The notes under the pieces were generated by a model. The model saw nothing but the letters and a program-made list of their open reading frames with translations, did no database searches and was not told the DNA's origin. A stretch of 64,000 nucleotides of DNA, from positions 1 to 64,000 of the forward strand of contig CAIPFE010000016.1 of assembly GCA_903864275.1 (NCBI GenBank), read 5' to 3'. Origin of the DNA: an uncultured Mucilaginibacter sp. (GTDB taxonomy: Bacteria > Bacteroidota > Bacteroidia > Sphingobacteriales > Sphingobacteriaceae). A program made the position numbers and the translations under genes. Shown here in pieces: positions 18,153 through 26,670 of the stretch (position 1 is the first letter of the stretch; each line of letters opens with the position of its first letter).

Positions 18153-19514
18153 ATGCGCCTAAGCTTAGTTCGAGTGATTTTATTGATGGCTGTTTTCCAA
18201 TTACTACTTGTGGTGACGGGAAACGGGCAAAGTATGGTTGTTGAAAAAGTAACTTTGGGCCTGCAGGACGAAAGCCTGGAAACGGCGATAAAAAGAATTG
18301 AAGAGCAGTCGGCTCTGCGTTTTTTTTATCGGAGTGAAGATATCAGCCCGCTGGTCCACCTGGATTTAAAGCAGGATACGCGGACCATTGCACAAACGCT
18401 TGATGCTTTATTGCAAAACACTCATCTCTCGTTCCGGCAGGTTGATGGCCATATTTTATTGGAGCGCAAGGAACAGCGGGAAATCAGCGGAAGGGTAGTA
18501 GACAGTACAAACAGAAAGCCTATTGCAAACGCGAGTGTTTTTTTTAACAATACGACTATAGGAACGATAACTGATGGCAATGGCATTTTTAAACTAAAGG
18601 TAGCAAGGGCCGGAAAATACGAAATTGTGGTATCCATGATGGGGTACGCGACTTATCAAAAAGCGTTATTTGCGGATGGGCATAATCTTGATCTTCGCGA
18701 TATTAAAGTAGCCCCGCACATTATTACATTATCAGAAGTAAAAATTAAAATAGACCCCAGGCGCGACAGGGACTACAGATGGTTTAAAGATGAGTTTTTA
18801 GGCAATTCGAATTTTGCGGACAAGTGCAGGATAGTAAACCCCGAAATACTGGATTTGAATTACAATAAAAAAACCAAAGTACTGAGGGCCTCCTCCCCTG
18901 ATTTACTGGAAGTTGAAAACGACGCCCTGGGTTATAAATTAAGTTATCTGTTAACTCATTTTTACAGCAATAAAAACGATGGAAGGGTTAGCTTTAAAGG
19001 GCTGGTTTTATTTGAACCGTTAACCGGCGACCCCACGCAGCAACAAAAATGGCAAAAAAACAGGATGAAAGCCTATAAGGGCTCATCAATGCACTTTTTA
19101 CGCTCGTTGCTTGAAAATCAATTGGATGAAGAAGGATTTAAAGTACTGGTATTAAAAAAGAAAGCCATACCCAATTATCCGAACCACTATTTCGACTCAC
19201 TGGGCGTTACCCCATTGCATGTAAACGACCTGGTAAAGCTAAGCGACAAAAAGGATATTTATGCGCTTAGTTTTAAAAGTCAGCTTTATGTAATGTACAC
19301 CAAATTACATGATTATAAAGATAACCTGGAAAACATGCCGTTTGGGGCACAACCCGGTTATGCAAAAACTACCGTGACTTTTATTGCCCCCTATACATTT
19401 TTTGATAATAACGGGATTATAATAAATCCCGAAAGCATTGTTTTTGACGGTTATTGGTCCGAAAGCAGAGTGGCCGAACTTTTACCATCTGACTATGAAC
19501 CTGGCGCCAATTAA
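18153..19514 (+). CDS. STN and CarboxypepD_reg protein, second paralogue
   Basis: This 453-residue exported protein repeats the layout of the preceding gene: signal peptide (about 1-26), STN (about 32-105, ETAIKRIEEQSALRFFYRSED), CarboxypepD_reg-like domain (about 108-192) and the uncharacterised region (RDYRWFKDEFLG, VENDALGYKLSYLLTHF, ending SRVAELLPSDYEP). It lacks about 50 residues in the last third compared with its neighbour. A 101-bp gap precedes it and 20 bp separate it from the macroglobulin gene, so it may be the natural partner of that protein. The three STN copies in tandem point to local duplication. Confidence 0.85.
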   Translation: MRLSLVRVILLMAVFQLLLVVTGNGQSMVVEKVTLGLQDESLETAIKRIEEQSALRFFYRSEDISPLVHLDLKQDTRTIAQTLDALLQNTHLSFRQVDGHILLERKEQREISGRVVDSTNRKPIANASVFFNNTTIGTITDGNGIFKLKVARAGKYEIVVSMMGYATYQKALFADGHNLDLRDIKVAPHIITLSEVKIKIDPRRDRDYRWFKDEFLGNSNFADKCRIVNPEILDLNYNKKTKVLRASSPDLLEVENDALGYKLSYLLTHFYSNKNDGRVSFKGLVLFEPLTGDPTQQQKWQKNRMKAYKGSSMHFLRSLLENQLDEEGFKVLVLKKKAIPNYPNHYFDSLGVTPLHVNDLVKLSDKKDIYALSFKSQLYVMYTKLHDYKDNLENMPFGAQPGYAKTTVTFIAPYTFFDNNGIIINPESIVFDGYWSESRVAELLPSDYEPGAN

Positions 19515-19534
19515 TAAAATCTAATTGAAATAAG

Positions 19535-22432
19535 ATGAGATCAGTATTGCCTCAATTCAAATCCATATACATGGTGACCCATTGCCTTATTACTTCCGGT
19601 TTCATTTTGAGTTTCAATGTCACGGTATCTGCCCAATCAGTTAATTTCAAGGATGAATTATTAAAAGTAAAGGCATTATCCGACAGTCTTACGAATAAAA
19701 AGCCCAAAGAAAAACTCTACCTGCAATTTGATAAACCCTATTATGCCATTGGCGATACGATATGGTTTAAGGCCTACCTTTTCAATGCGGCTTATTTTAC
19801 GGCTTCGGATAAAAGCGGGATCATTTACGTTGATATTGCCAACGACAGCAGTAAAATATTAAAGCAATACAGCATGCCGGTAGTGGCCGGGCTTGGCTGG
19901 GGAAACATAAGTTTGGGTGAAAAGGAGTTTAGCGCCGGTACTTATACCATACGCGCTTACACCAAATGGATGCTGAATTTCGGGGACAGTTACTTTTTCA
20001 CTAAAACTTTTTATATCGCCGGTTCCGGCGAAAATAACTGGCTGGTGAATAAACAGGTAAGGGAATTTACTGAAGATAATAACAGGACAGCCGAAGTTAA
20101 ACTACGGCTAAGCGATATAAATAATATATCCGCGGCGAGCAAGGGTTTGAGTTTACAGGTAATGGCAGGGAAAAAGCATTTGTACAAGCAAACCATACAA
20201 ACTGATCAAAACGGGTTACTCGACGTAAATTTCAAACTCCCGGAAAACCCTGCCAACCTTGCTATTATTGCTGAAAGCGTGCCTTCCGGCAAAAAGGCCG
20301 ATATTCCTTTTGTTTTAAATGATGCAGGAAAAACAGATATCCAATTTTTGCCTGAAGGAGGCAACCTGGTCGTCGGTTTGCCTGCACACATCGGTTTTAA
20401 GGCAATTGGGGAGGACGGGAAAGGGGTTGATGTTTCGGGTATTGTTACCGACCACAACCAAAACAAGGTAGGTGAGTTTAACGCGCAGCATAATGGTATG
20501 GGAAGTTTTGATATTGCTGTGCAGGCAGGGGAAAATTATACCGCAAAAGTTACCTTACCGGGCGGGGCAACGAAAGAATACCCTTTACCCACAGTAAGAA
20601 ATACAGGACTGGTTTTATGGTTTAAAAACCCAATGGAAAGCGATTCGATTACGGTTTCCGTTGCTGCCACTGATGATATTGTAAAAGCGGGCGATAGCTA
20701 TTTTTTAATCGGAAAAGCGCGGGGGATCGTTTGTTACGCGGCGACCTTCAATTTTCATGAAAGTAATTTTGTCAAACATAAAATAGCAAAAAGCCTGTTC
20801 CCAGCAGGGATTATCCATTTCACAGTTATGACCACCAAATATCAGCCACTGAATGAGCGGCTTTTATTTATTGATCACCATGACAACCTAAATATTCTAT
20901 TTAAAGCAGACAAGCCGTTTTACGGTTCGAGGGAGGCTGTTGCATTAAAAATAAAAGTAACCGACGGTAAAGGTAAGCCGTTCCCGGGAAATTTTTCACT
21001 TGCGGTCACTGACGACGCACAGGTTAAAACCGATACAGCATACAGCGAAAATATCAATACCCGGATGCTGCTTACAGCTGATTTGAAGGGTTATGTTGAG
21101 CAGCCCGGTTACTATCTTGGCTCAAAAACAACCGAAGCATGGCAGGCGCTGGATAACCTGCTGCTAACGCAGGGGTGGGTAGGGTATGATTGGGGCCAGG
21201 TGTTTAATTCTCCTCTTATTTCTTACCAGCCCGAACAGGACTTCGCGGTAAAGGGAAATGTTATAAATGTTTTTAATAAACCCGTAAAAGGCACCAGCGT
21301 GCTCTTATTCTCGAAAAAGCCTGCCATGTTAATGGATACGCTAACAGATAACAATGGCAAATTCGTTTTTGATCATCTCCCACGGGTTGATACACCCATA
21401 TTTATATTGAAAGCGGTAAACAAAAACGGGAAAAGTTTTAATGTGCGCATCATAGCTGATGAAGTTAAGCCACCCGAATTTACCAGGTCTTATGACCCGT
21501 TATTGGAACCCTGGTACGTAAACAGTGATACTACCTTGCTTAATTATAATAGAAGCAATGCGTTATTAAAACAACAACAGAATTTTCCGGCCGGCGGACA
21601 TGTATTGAAGGAAGTAAAAATAACCTCAAAGAAAATTATAAAAGGTTCACAAAATTTGAATGGGCCTGGTGAAGCTGATATAGTATTAGATGAAAAGGAT
21701 TTGGAAGCAGCCGAAAAAAAAACATGGCTGCAGCTATTCCAGGAAAGAATTAAAGGTTTTAGGGTATCGGATGCATCCAAACGATGGAATTTTATCCAGG
21801 ATTTAAAAGAACCAATACCTGACTGCCCAGGCCAGATTGGAAGTCCAACACACGAGTGGTATTTTATCAATGATATGCCAATAAAAATTTATGTTGACGG
21901 GATGTCAATTAACGATCTGGTGCCGACTTCCATTTGTGAAGTTTTCAGTTACTCAGCTGCGTTTCAAAATATCACCAACTTTTTAAATACAACCTCCGCC
22001 GAAGATATAAAAGGAATAGAGGTGAGTTTTACAGATAAATATGGTCTTGCCTATATTGCTCATTACGGCATGCAATATAACGCGGAAATGTGGGACGCTG
22101 CGTTTATAGAAATTACCACCCGCTCAGGCCATGGCCCAATAATGAACAATACCCCCGGTATGTATTTATACAAACCTTTGCCTGTTAGCTGGCCCAAACA
22201 GTTTTACAAACCTATGTATGCCGTAAAAGATACCGCAAACCACATGGTTGATTTGCGTTCCACCATTGATTGGGAGCCCAATATTACAACTGGCATAAAC
22301 GGGGAAGCAAAAGTGTTTTTCTACACTTCCGATAAACCATCAACTTACACTTTAATTTTAGAAGGTGCTGATATGAATGGGAATTTAGGGTATAAAACGG
22401 GGAAGATCGTTGTTAATTTGAAAATGAGATGA
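19535..22432 (+). CDS. Macroglobulin-like (MG2) protein with TonB-plug-like segment, no STN domain
   Basis: This 965-residue exported protein has a signal peptide (about 1-33, ending VSAQS) and MG2-type domains beginning at about residue 60 (KLYLQFDKPYYAIGDTIWF), like those of alpha-2-macroglobulin relatives. A plug-like region near 680-870 carries VLKEVKITSKK and a degenerate EDIKGIEVSF motif. The C-terminal strand region is at about 905-965 (RSTIDWEPNITTGINGEAKV). No CxEQ thioester motif is visible. It matches residues 505-1298 of the fusion protein at 12604 and lies 20 bp after an STN gene, so the fused and the split forms stand in one operon. Its last codons and stop lie in an 8-base repeat array. 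Confidence 0.85.
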   Translation: MRSVLPQFKSIYMVTHCLITSGFILSFNVTVSAQSVNFKDELLKVKALSDSLTNKKPKEKLYLQFDKPYYAIGDTIWFKAYLFNAAYFTASDKSGIIYVDIANDSSKILKQYSMPVVAGLGWGNISLGEKEFSAGTYTIRAYTKWMLNFGDSYFFTKTFYIAGSGENNWLVNKQVREFTEDNNRTAEVKLRLSDINNISAASKGLSLQVMAGKKHLYKQTIQTDQNGLLDVNFKLPENPANLAIIAESVPSGKKADIPFVLNDAGKTDIQFLPEGGNLVVGLPAHIGFKAIGEDGKGVDVSGIVTDHNQNKVGEFNAQHNGMGSFDIAVQAGENYTAKVTLPGGATKEYPLPTVRNTGLVLWFKNPMESDSITVSVAATDDIVKAGDSYFLIGKARGIVCYAATFNFHESNFVKHKIAKSLFPAGIIHFTVMTTKYQPLNERLLFIDHHDNLNILFKADKPFYGSREAVALKIKVTDGKGKPFPGNFSLAVTDDAQVKTDTAYSENINTRMLLTADLKGYVEQPGYYLGSKTTEAWQALDNLLLTQGWVGYDWGQVFNSPLISYQPEQDFAVKGNVINVFNKPVKGTSVLLFSKKPAMLMDTLTDNNGKFVFDHLPRVDTPIFILKAVNKNGKSFNVRIIADEVKPPEFTRSYDPLLEPWYVNSDTTLLNYNRSNALLKQQQNFPAGGHVLKEVKITSKKIIKGSQNLNGPGEADIVLDEKDLEAAEKKTWLQLFQERIKGFRVSDASKRWNFIQDLKEPIPDCPGQIGSPTHEWYFINDMPIKIYVDGMSINDLVPTSICEVFSYSAAFQNITNFLNTTSAEDIKGIEVSFTDKYGLAYIAHYGMQYNAEMWDAAFIEITTRSGHGPIMNNTPGMYLYKPLPVSWPKQFYKPMYAVKDTANHMVDLRSTIDWEPNITTGINGEAKVFFYTSDKPSTYTLILEGADMNGNLGYKTGKIVVNLKMR

Positions 22433-22486
22433 TTTGAAAATTTGAAAATGTGAGGAAGCAATTTAATTTTCAAATCATCAAATCAT
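22416..22486. repeat. Octamer array between two convergent stop codons
   Basis: Units ATTTGAAA, ATGAGATG, ATTTGAAA, ATTTGAAA, ATGTGAGG run from 22416, overlapping the last codons and TGA of the macroglobulin gene. The reverse-oriented units CAAATCAT, CAAATCAT, CAAATTAA run toward the stop of the RibD-like gene. The two arms can fold into a hairpin spanning the whole gap. Confidence 0.65.
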
Positions 22487-22490
22487 CAAA

Positions 22491-23063
22491 TTAATTAATG
22501 GCCGGTTGATAGCGAAGCACAACTATCCCGCAATCAAATGGCGTGGCTTTTACCAGTTTCAAATTTAGGTTTTGTTCTATTTCTTTAAATATAGTCATGC
22601 CGTTGCCAATGGCGGTTGGGTTAATGAACAGGTGGTATTCATCGATCAGGTTGTATTTTATTAAGTTCGAAGCAAAGTTGGCGCCGCCGTAGGCAATAAT
22701 GTCTTTGCCGGTTTGTACTTTTATTTGGTTTACTTCTTTGGCGATATCTCCTTTTGCAAGTACGGTATTATCCCATAACGATTTTTCCATTGTTTTTGTG
22801 AAAACCACTTTCGGCGTGTCGCACATTATTTTACCAAAAGGATATTCCGGATTTGCCGGATCAGCTGCAACCGATTCCCAGTAGGGGATAAAGCCGGCCG
22901 GCATGTGGCCGCCTAAAAGAATACAGTCGATGCTGCCGGTTAAATCAATTACATATTTTTTTATGTCGTCGCCCCAATTCCACGTCATCCAGTCCATCTC
23001 GCCGTTTGGCCCTGCAACAAAGCCATCTATGGATAATTGCATTTGTATTTTTAGCTTTCTCAT
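22491..23063 (-). CDS. Dihydrofolate reductase / RibD C-terminal family protein
   Basis: This 190-residue cytoplasmic protein of the RibD_C superfamily has the N-terminal strand and loop KIQMQLSIDGFVAGPNGEMDW, the nucleotide-binding segment DCILLGGHM (about 66-74) and the second glycine-rich segment DIIAYGGANFASNLI (about 130-144). The family covers flavin- and folate-linked reductases and many members of unknown substrate. No riboflavin genes lie nearby, so a riboflavin role is not supported. A consensus -7 box lies about 43 bp upstream. Confidence 0.88.
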   Translation of the reverse strand: MRKLKIQMQLSIDGFVAGPNGEMDWMTWNWGDDIKKYVIDLTGSIDCILLGGHMPAGFIPYWESVAADPANPEYPFGKIMCDTPKVVFTKTMEKSLWDNTVLAKGDIAKEVNQIKVQTGKDIIAYGGANFASNLIKYNLIDEYHLFINPTAIGNGMTIFKEIEQNLNLKLVKATPFDCGIVVLRYQPAIN

Positions 23064-23105
23064 TGTTAGTTTTTATTGAGCGGTTAATTTTTGTTTTTCT
23101 TTATA

Positions 23106-23113
23106 CAAATGTA
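23106..23113 (-). promoter_or_regulatory. Bacteroidota -7 box of the RibD-like gene
   Basis: Read on the minus strand the sequence is TACATTTG, an exact match to TAnnTTTG, about 43 bp upstream of the start codon. Confidence 0.45.
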
Positions 23114-23202
23114 ATGTACTTAATTACACCCGACGGGGTGGAAATATGACAAATTGAAGGGGGAAAAATGCAGGTTTCTGTGATTGCGTGGTTGAATTTT
23201 TT

Positions 23203-23240
23203 ACCACGAAGAGCACGAAGGGCACACAGAGGACACTAAG
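23203..23240. repeat. Nonamer array, unit ACCACGAAG
   Basis: ACCACGAAG, AGCACGAAG, GGCACACAG and AGGACACTAAG follow one another with a 9-base period. Its unit differs from those of the other arrays in the window. It lies in the non-coding gap between the RibD-like gene and the clpC terminator; nothing else is seen in that gap. Confidence 0.55.
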
Positions 23241-23275
23241 GTCTGGTTGCGAGTGATTTAAAATAACCTGCTAAC

Positions 23276-23308
23276 AAAAAACCCCGTCATGCAAAACATA
23301 ACGGGGCC
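23276..23308 (-). terminator. Rho-independent terminator downstream of clpC
   Basis: On the minus strand a CCCCGT/ACGGGG stem, extended by ATG/CAT with one mismatch, is followed by a run of T residues. It lies about 90 bp after the clpC stop codon. Confidence 0.75.
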
Positions 23309-23334
23309 TTATTCGGGATGATTGATTTATTGGT

Positions 23335-23385
23335 TAACTGGGCGGTCTTAAACCTAATCAACTTAATCCAACTCAATCAACTTGC
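23335..23385. repeat. Array of 9-10 base units of the AATCAACTT type
   Basis: CTAATCAAC, TTAATCCAAC, TCAATCAAC and TTGCAAC follow one another between the clpC terminator and the clpC stop. The same word family (TTGATTAAG and its complement) recurs at 26280-26370 and 41262-41371. Confidence 0.6.
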
Positions 23386-23394
23386 AACCAATAT

Positions 23395-25932
23395 TTACTT
23401 CTGCTCTTCTTCTTCGGGCTTTTTGTTTTCGCCTTTGTTTTTGTCGATGATCTTTATTTCACCGGATTCTTTGTCGAAATCAATTTCCATGGTATCGCCT
23501 TCGCTCAGTTCGCCTTTCAGTATTTCCTCGGCAATCGGGTCTTCCAGGTATTTCTGGATGGCGCGTTTTAACGGACGTGCACCGAATTGCGAATCGTAAC
23601 CTTTATCGGCAATAAACTCTTTGGCGGCTAATGTAAGCTCGATTTTGTAGCCTAATAAATGTACCCTGTTAAACAAGTAGGCAAGCTCAATATCAATGAT
23701 CTTGAATATTTCATCTTTGCCAAGCGAGTTAAACACGATCACGTCATCAATACGGTTCAAAAACTCAGGGGCGAAAGCACGTTTAAGCGCGTTTTCAATA
23801 ACACCCCTCGAATGTGAATCAGCCTGGGTGGTTTTAGCGCTGGTACTGAAACCAACACCTTGTCCGAAATCCTTCAGTTGGCGTGCGCCAATATTGGAGG
23901 TCATGATGATAATGGTATTCCTGAAATCAACCTTGCGGCCCAATGAATCAGTCAGCTGGCCTTCATCCAACACCTGTAACAGTATGTTGAATACATCGGG
24001 GTGGGCCTTTTCAATTTCATCAAGCAATACTACGGCGTAAGGCTTGCGGCGTACTTTTTCCGTCAACTGCCCGCCTTCTTCGTAGCCTACATAGCCCGGA
24101 GGCGCTCCCACCAAACGCGATACAGCGAATTTTTCCATGTATTCGCTCATATCTATCTGTATCAGGGCGTCTTCTGTATCGAACATAAAGCGTGAAAGCT
24201 CTTTTGCCAGCTCTGTTTTACCAACACCCGTAGGCCCAAGGAAAATAAACGAACCGATTGGCTTTTTAGGATCCTTTAAACCGGCGCGTGTACGCTGGAT
24301 GGCGCGGGTTAATTTCTTTATCGCTTCTTCCTGGCCAATAACTTTGCTGCCAACGGTTTCGGCCATGTTCAGCAATTTGTAGCTGTCGGCCTGGCCCACA
24401 CGCTGAACGGGGATACCGGTCATCATGGATACCACTTCGGCAACATTATCTTCGGTTACGGTATAGCGTTTTGATTTTGTTTCGGCTTCCCAGATGGCTT
24501 TAGCCTGTTCCAGCTCTTCCAGCAAATGTTTTTCGGTATCGCGCAGTTTGGCCGCTTCCTCATATTTCTGGCTGCGAACCACCTTGTTTTTCTCGATCTT
24601 TATTTGCTCTATCTTTTGTTCAATGTCCAGTATGTTTTGTGGCACGTGGATATTGGTTAAATGCACCCGCGAACCTGATTCGTCCAAAGCGTCAATAGCC
24701 TTATCAGGTAAAAAGCGGTCGGTAATGTACCTGGTAGTTAAACTAACGCAGGCATTGATCGCTTCGGGGGTATAAGTAACACCGTGGTGCTCTTCGTATT
24801 TTTCTTTTATCCTGTTCAGTATCTCGATGGTTTCATCGGGTGTAGCCGGTTCAACCATTACTTTCTGAAAACGACGGTCTAAAGCGCCGTCTTTTTCAAT
24901 ATACTGACGGTATTCATCTAAAGTGGTTGCGCCAATGCATTGGATCTCTCCGCGGGCAAGGGCAGGCTTAAACATATTTGAGGCATCAAGCGAGCCCGAA
25001 GCGCCGCCTGCGCCGACTATAGTATGTATTTCGTCGATAAATAAAATAACATCAGGTGATTTTTCCAGTTCGTTCATTACCGCTTTCATGCGTTCCTCAA
25101 ACTGCCCGCGGTATTTTGTACCGGCAACCAGTGAAGCAAGGTCGAGCGTAACCACGCGTTTGTTAAATAAAACACGGGATACTTTACGCTGTACAATACG
25201 CAGTGCCAAACCTTCGGCAATGGCCGATTTACCAACACCCGGCTCACCTATCAGTATAGGGTTGTTCTTTTTACGCCGTGAGAGGATTTGCGATACCCTT
25301 TCAATTTCTTTTTCGCGGCCAACAATAGGGTCAAGGCGGCCGTCTTCGGCTGCTTTGGTTAAATCGCGGCCAAAATTATCAAGTACGGGCGTTTTTGATT
25401 TGATGTCGGATACCTTCTTAGGCTGGCTGAATGATTCTTCTTCTTTAAAATCATCGTCGCCCCCGGTTGGTGATCCCGGCATTTCGTCAGTTACTTCGTT
25501 TTTGTGCGATTCAACCTCGCTCTTAAAGATTTCGTAATTCACGTTAAACTGCATTAAAATTTGCGAAGCTATATTGTCTTCATCACGAAGGATAGACAGC
25601 AATAAATGCTCGGTTCCTATCACATCGCTTTTGAAAATTTTTGCTTCAAGGTAAGTGATCTTTAATACTTTTTCTGCCTGTTTTGTCAGTGGGATGCTCC
25701 CGATATGCACATTTGTGCCGATAGTTCCTTTAACTGCATCCTCAACCGAACGCCTCAATTTACCCGTATCAACAGTTAATTCTTTTAATAATTTTATTGC
25801 TACGCCGTCACCGTCCCTTATCAAACCCAATAAAAGGTGCTCTGTACCAATATAGTCATGCCCGAGGCGCAGGGCCTCCTCTCTGCTATATTGAATAACA
25901 TCCTTAACCCGCGGCGAAAATTTAGCTTCCAT
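23395..25932 (-). CDS. clpC: ATP-dependent Clp protease ATP-binding subunit ClpC
   Basis: This 845-residue Hsp100 unfoldase feeds substrates to the ClpP protease. Domains in order: two Clp_N repeats (about 3-140), AAA domain 1 with Walker A GEPGVGKS (229-236) and Walker B ILFIDE (about 296-301), a UVR middle domain (about 430-465, QKYEEAAKLRDTEKHLLEEL), AAA domain 2 with Walker A GPTGVGKT (about 562-569), and the D2-small domain with GARPLKRAIQKYLEDPI. The C-terminus is a long charged tail rich in Glu and Lys. It appears monocistronic with its own terminator. Unusually for this window it has a near-perfect Shine-Dalgarno site. The length and order match ClpC rather than ClpB, which has a longer coiled-coil insert. 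Confidence 0.96.
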   Translation of the reverse strand: MEAKFSPRVKDVIQYSREEALRLGHDYIGTEHLLLGLIRDGDGVAIKLLKELTVDTGKLRRSVEDAVKGTIGTNVHIGSIPLTKQAEKVLKITYLEAKIFKSDVIGTEHLLLSILRDEDNIASQILMQFNVNYEIFKSEVESHKNEVTDEMPGSPTGGDDDFKEEESFSQPKKVSDIKSKTPVLDNFGRDLTKAAEDGRLDPIVGREKEIERVSQILSRRKKNNPILIGEPGVGKSAIAEGLALRIVQRKVSRVLFNKRVVTLDLASLVAGTKYRGQFEERMKAVMNELEKSPDVILFIDEIHTIVGAGGASGSLDASNMFKPALARGEIQCIGATTLDEYRQYIEKDGALDRRFQKVMVEPATPDETIEILNRIKEKYEEHHGVTYTPEAINACVSLTTRYITDRFLPDKAIDALDESGSRVHLTNIHVPQNILDIEQKIEQIKIEKNKVVRSQKYEEAAKLRDTEKHLLEELEQAKAIWEAETKSKRYTVTEDNVAEVVSMMTGIPVQRVGQADSYKLLNMAETVGSKVIGQEEAIKKLTRAIQRTRAGLKDPKKPIGSFIFLGPTGVGKTELAKELSRFMFDTEDALIQIDMSEYMEKFAVSRLVGAPPGYVGYEEGGQLTEKVRRKPYAVVLLDEIEKAHPDVFNILLQVLDEGQLTDSLGRKVDFRNTIIIMTSNIGARQLKDFGQGVGFSTSAKTTQADSHSRGVIENALKRAFAPEFLNRIDDVIVFNSLGKDEIFKIIDIELAYLFNRVHLLGYKIELTLAAKEFIADKGYDSQFGARPLKRAIQKYLEDPIAEEILKGELSEGDTMEIDFDKESGEIKIIDKNKGENKKPEEEEQK

Positions 25933-25937
25933 ATATA

Positions 25938-25944
25938 TCCTTCC
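25938..25944 (-). promoter_or_regulatory. Strong Shine-Dalgarno site of clpC
   Basis: On the minus strand GGAAGGA lies five bases before the clpC ATG. Most genes in the window have only A-rich leaders, so this is an exception. A weak inverted repeat (CGTCCT/AGGACG, 25953-25989) lies just upstream in the leader. Confidence 0.55.
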
Positions 25945-25989
25945 GATTAAAACGTCCTAATGTATTAATTTGTTTCAATAAACAGGACG

Positions 25990-26279
25990 ACTTGTTATAC
26001 ACATATCAACAATATTATTGCCAAGTTTTAAACTTACCTGTAAAGCAGACATTGAGATGATATGTGCTGGGATAAACTTAAATTTTTTTTAGCAATTTTA
26101 TAAATAAAACCCGCAATTACAATGACTTTTTATAAATAAATGATTTATTTCTATCTTTTTGATATTATTTTGATCAATTGGTTTAATTACTTTACGTTTC
26201 AATTAATGTTAATGCGACAATGTCATACAAATTATCCGATTATATGACATTACGGCATTAAGTTTTGTTACAGGATAGT
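25990..26279. other. AT-rich gene-free stretch between divergent clpC and ettA
   Basis: No open frame of note and no RNA gene are visible. The stretch is strongly AT-rich with several short palindromic words (for example AATTAATGTTAAT). It probably contains the clpC promoter, but I find no exact TAnnTTTG box on the minus strand. Repeats fill the rest of the gap to ettA. Confidence 0.4.
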
Positions 26280-26370
26280 TGATTAAGTTGATTAAGTGAG
26301 TGGTTGATTAAGTTAAAAAAGGGATATCTTTTATCAATTTCCAAAACCTGACCAACTTAATCCAACTTTA
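26280..26370. repeat. Fold-back array of 9-base units GTTGATTAA
   Basis: GTTGATTAA is repeated twice, then after GTGAGTG once more. Reverse-oriented copies (CAACTTAATCCAAC) follow about 45 bp later, so the two arms can pair. The word family is the same as at 23335 and 41262. Confidence 0.6.
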
Positions 26371-26461
26371 AACCGTCAATAACTTATATACGAGGATTGA
26401 TCGTGAAATGATTGGAAATTTATTAATTTATTATCAAAACTGGTAAAGGGCATCATTCAAT

Positions 26462-26568
26462 TTGTAAGGGCCGCCCTTGTGGCCGCCCCGAAGCGACCGC
26501 ATCGATAGCAAGACAATTGGGGGCAACCACAATATCGCAAGGGAGACCACAATGGATCGCCCTTACAA
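26462..26568. repeat. 107-bp fold-back element with 10-bp perfect terminal inverted repeats
   Basis: TTGTAAGGGC at 26462-26471 and GCCCTTACAA at 26559-26568 are exact inverted copies. The interior holds GC-rich palindromic words (GGCCGCCC, GACCAC). No open frame. It looks like a small non-autonomous repeat and shares words with the hairpin at 116-136. Confidence 0.55.
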
Positions 26569-26633
26569 CAAATCAACCAACATCCCATCAAATTAATCAA
26601 CAATTCCCTATTTTAGCCTTCCAATCAAAAATC

Positions 26634-26667
26634 ACTAATTCGCTAATTCACCAATTCACTAATTATA
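26634..26667. repeat. Octamer array, unit CACTAATT, before ettA
   Basis: CACTAATT, CGCTAATT, CACCAATT and CACTAATT follow one another with an 8-base period and end a few bases before the ettA start codon. Here the array lies in a leader rather than after a stop codon. Confidence 0.6.
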
Positions 26668-26670
26668 CAC

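Noticed and set aside
24923..25537. 204-codon plus-strand gene inside clpC
   Set aside because: Antisense shadow of the strongly conserved first AAA domain; Ser/Arg/Pro-rich as expected for a shadow frame.
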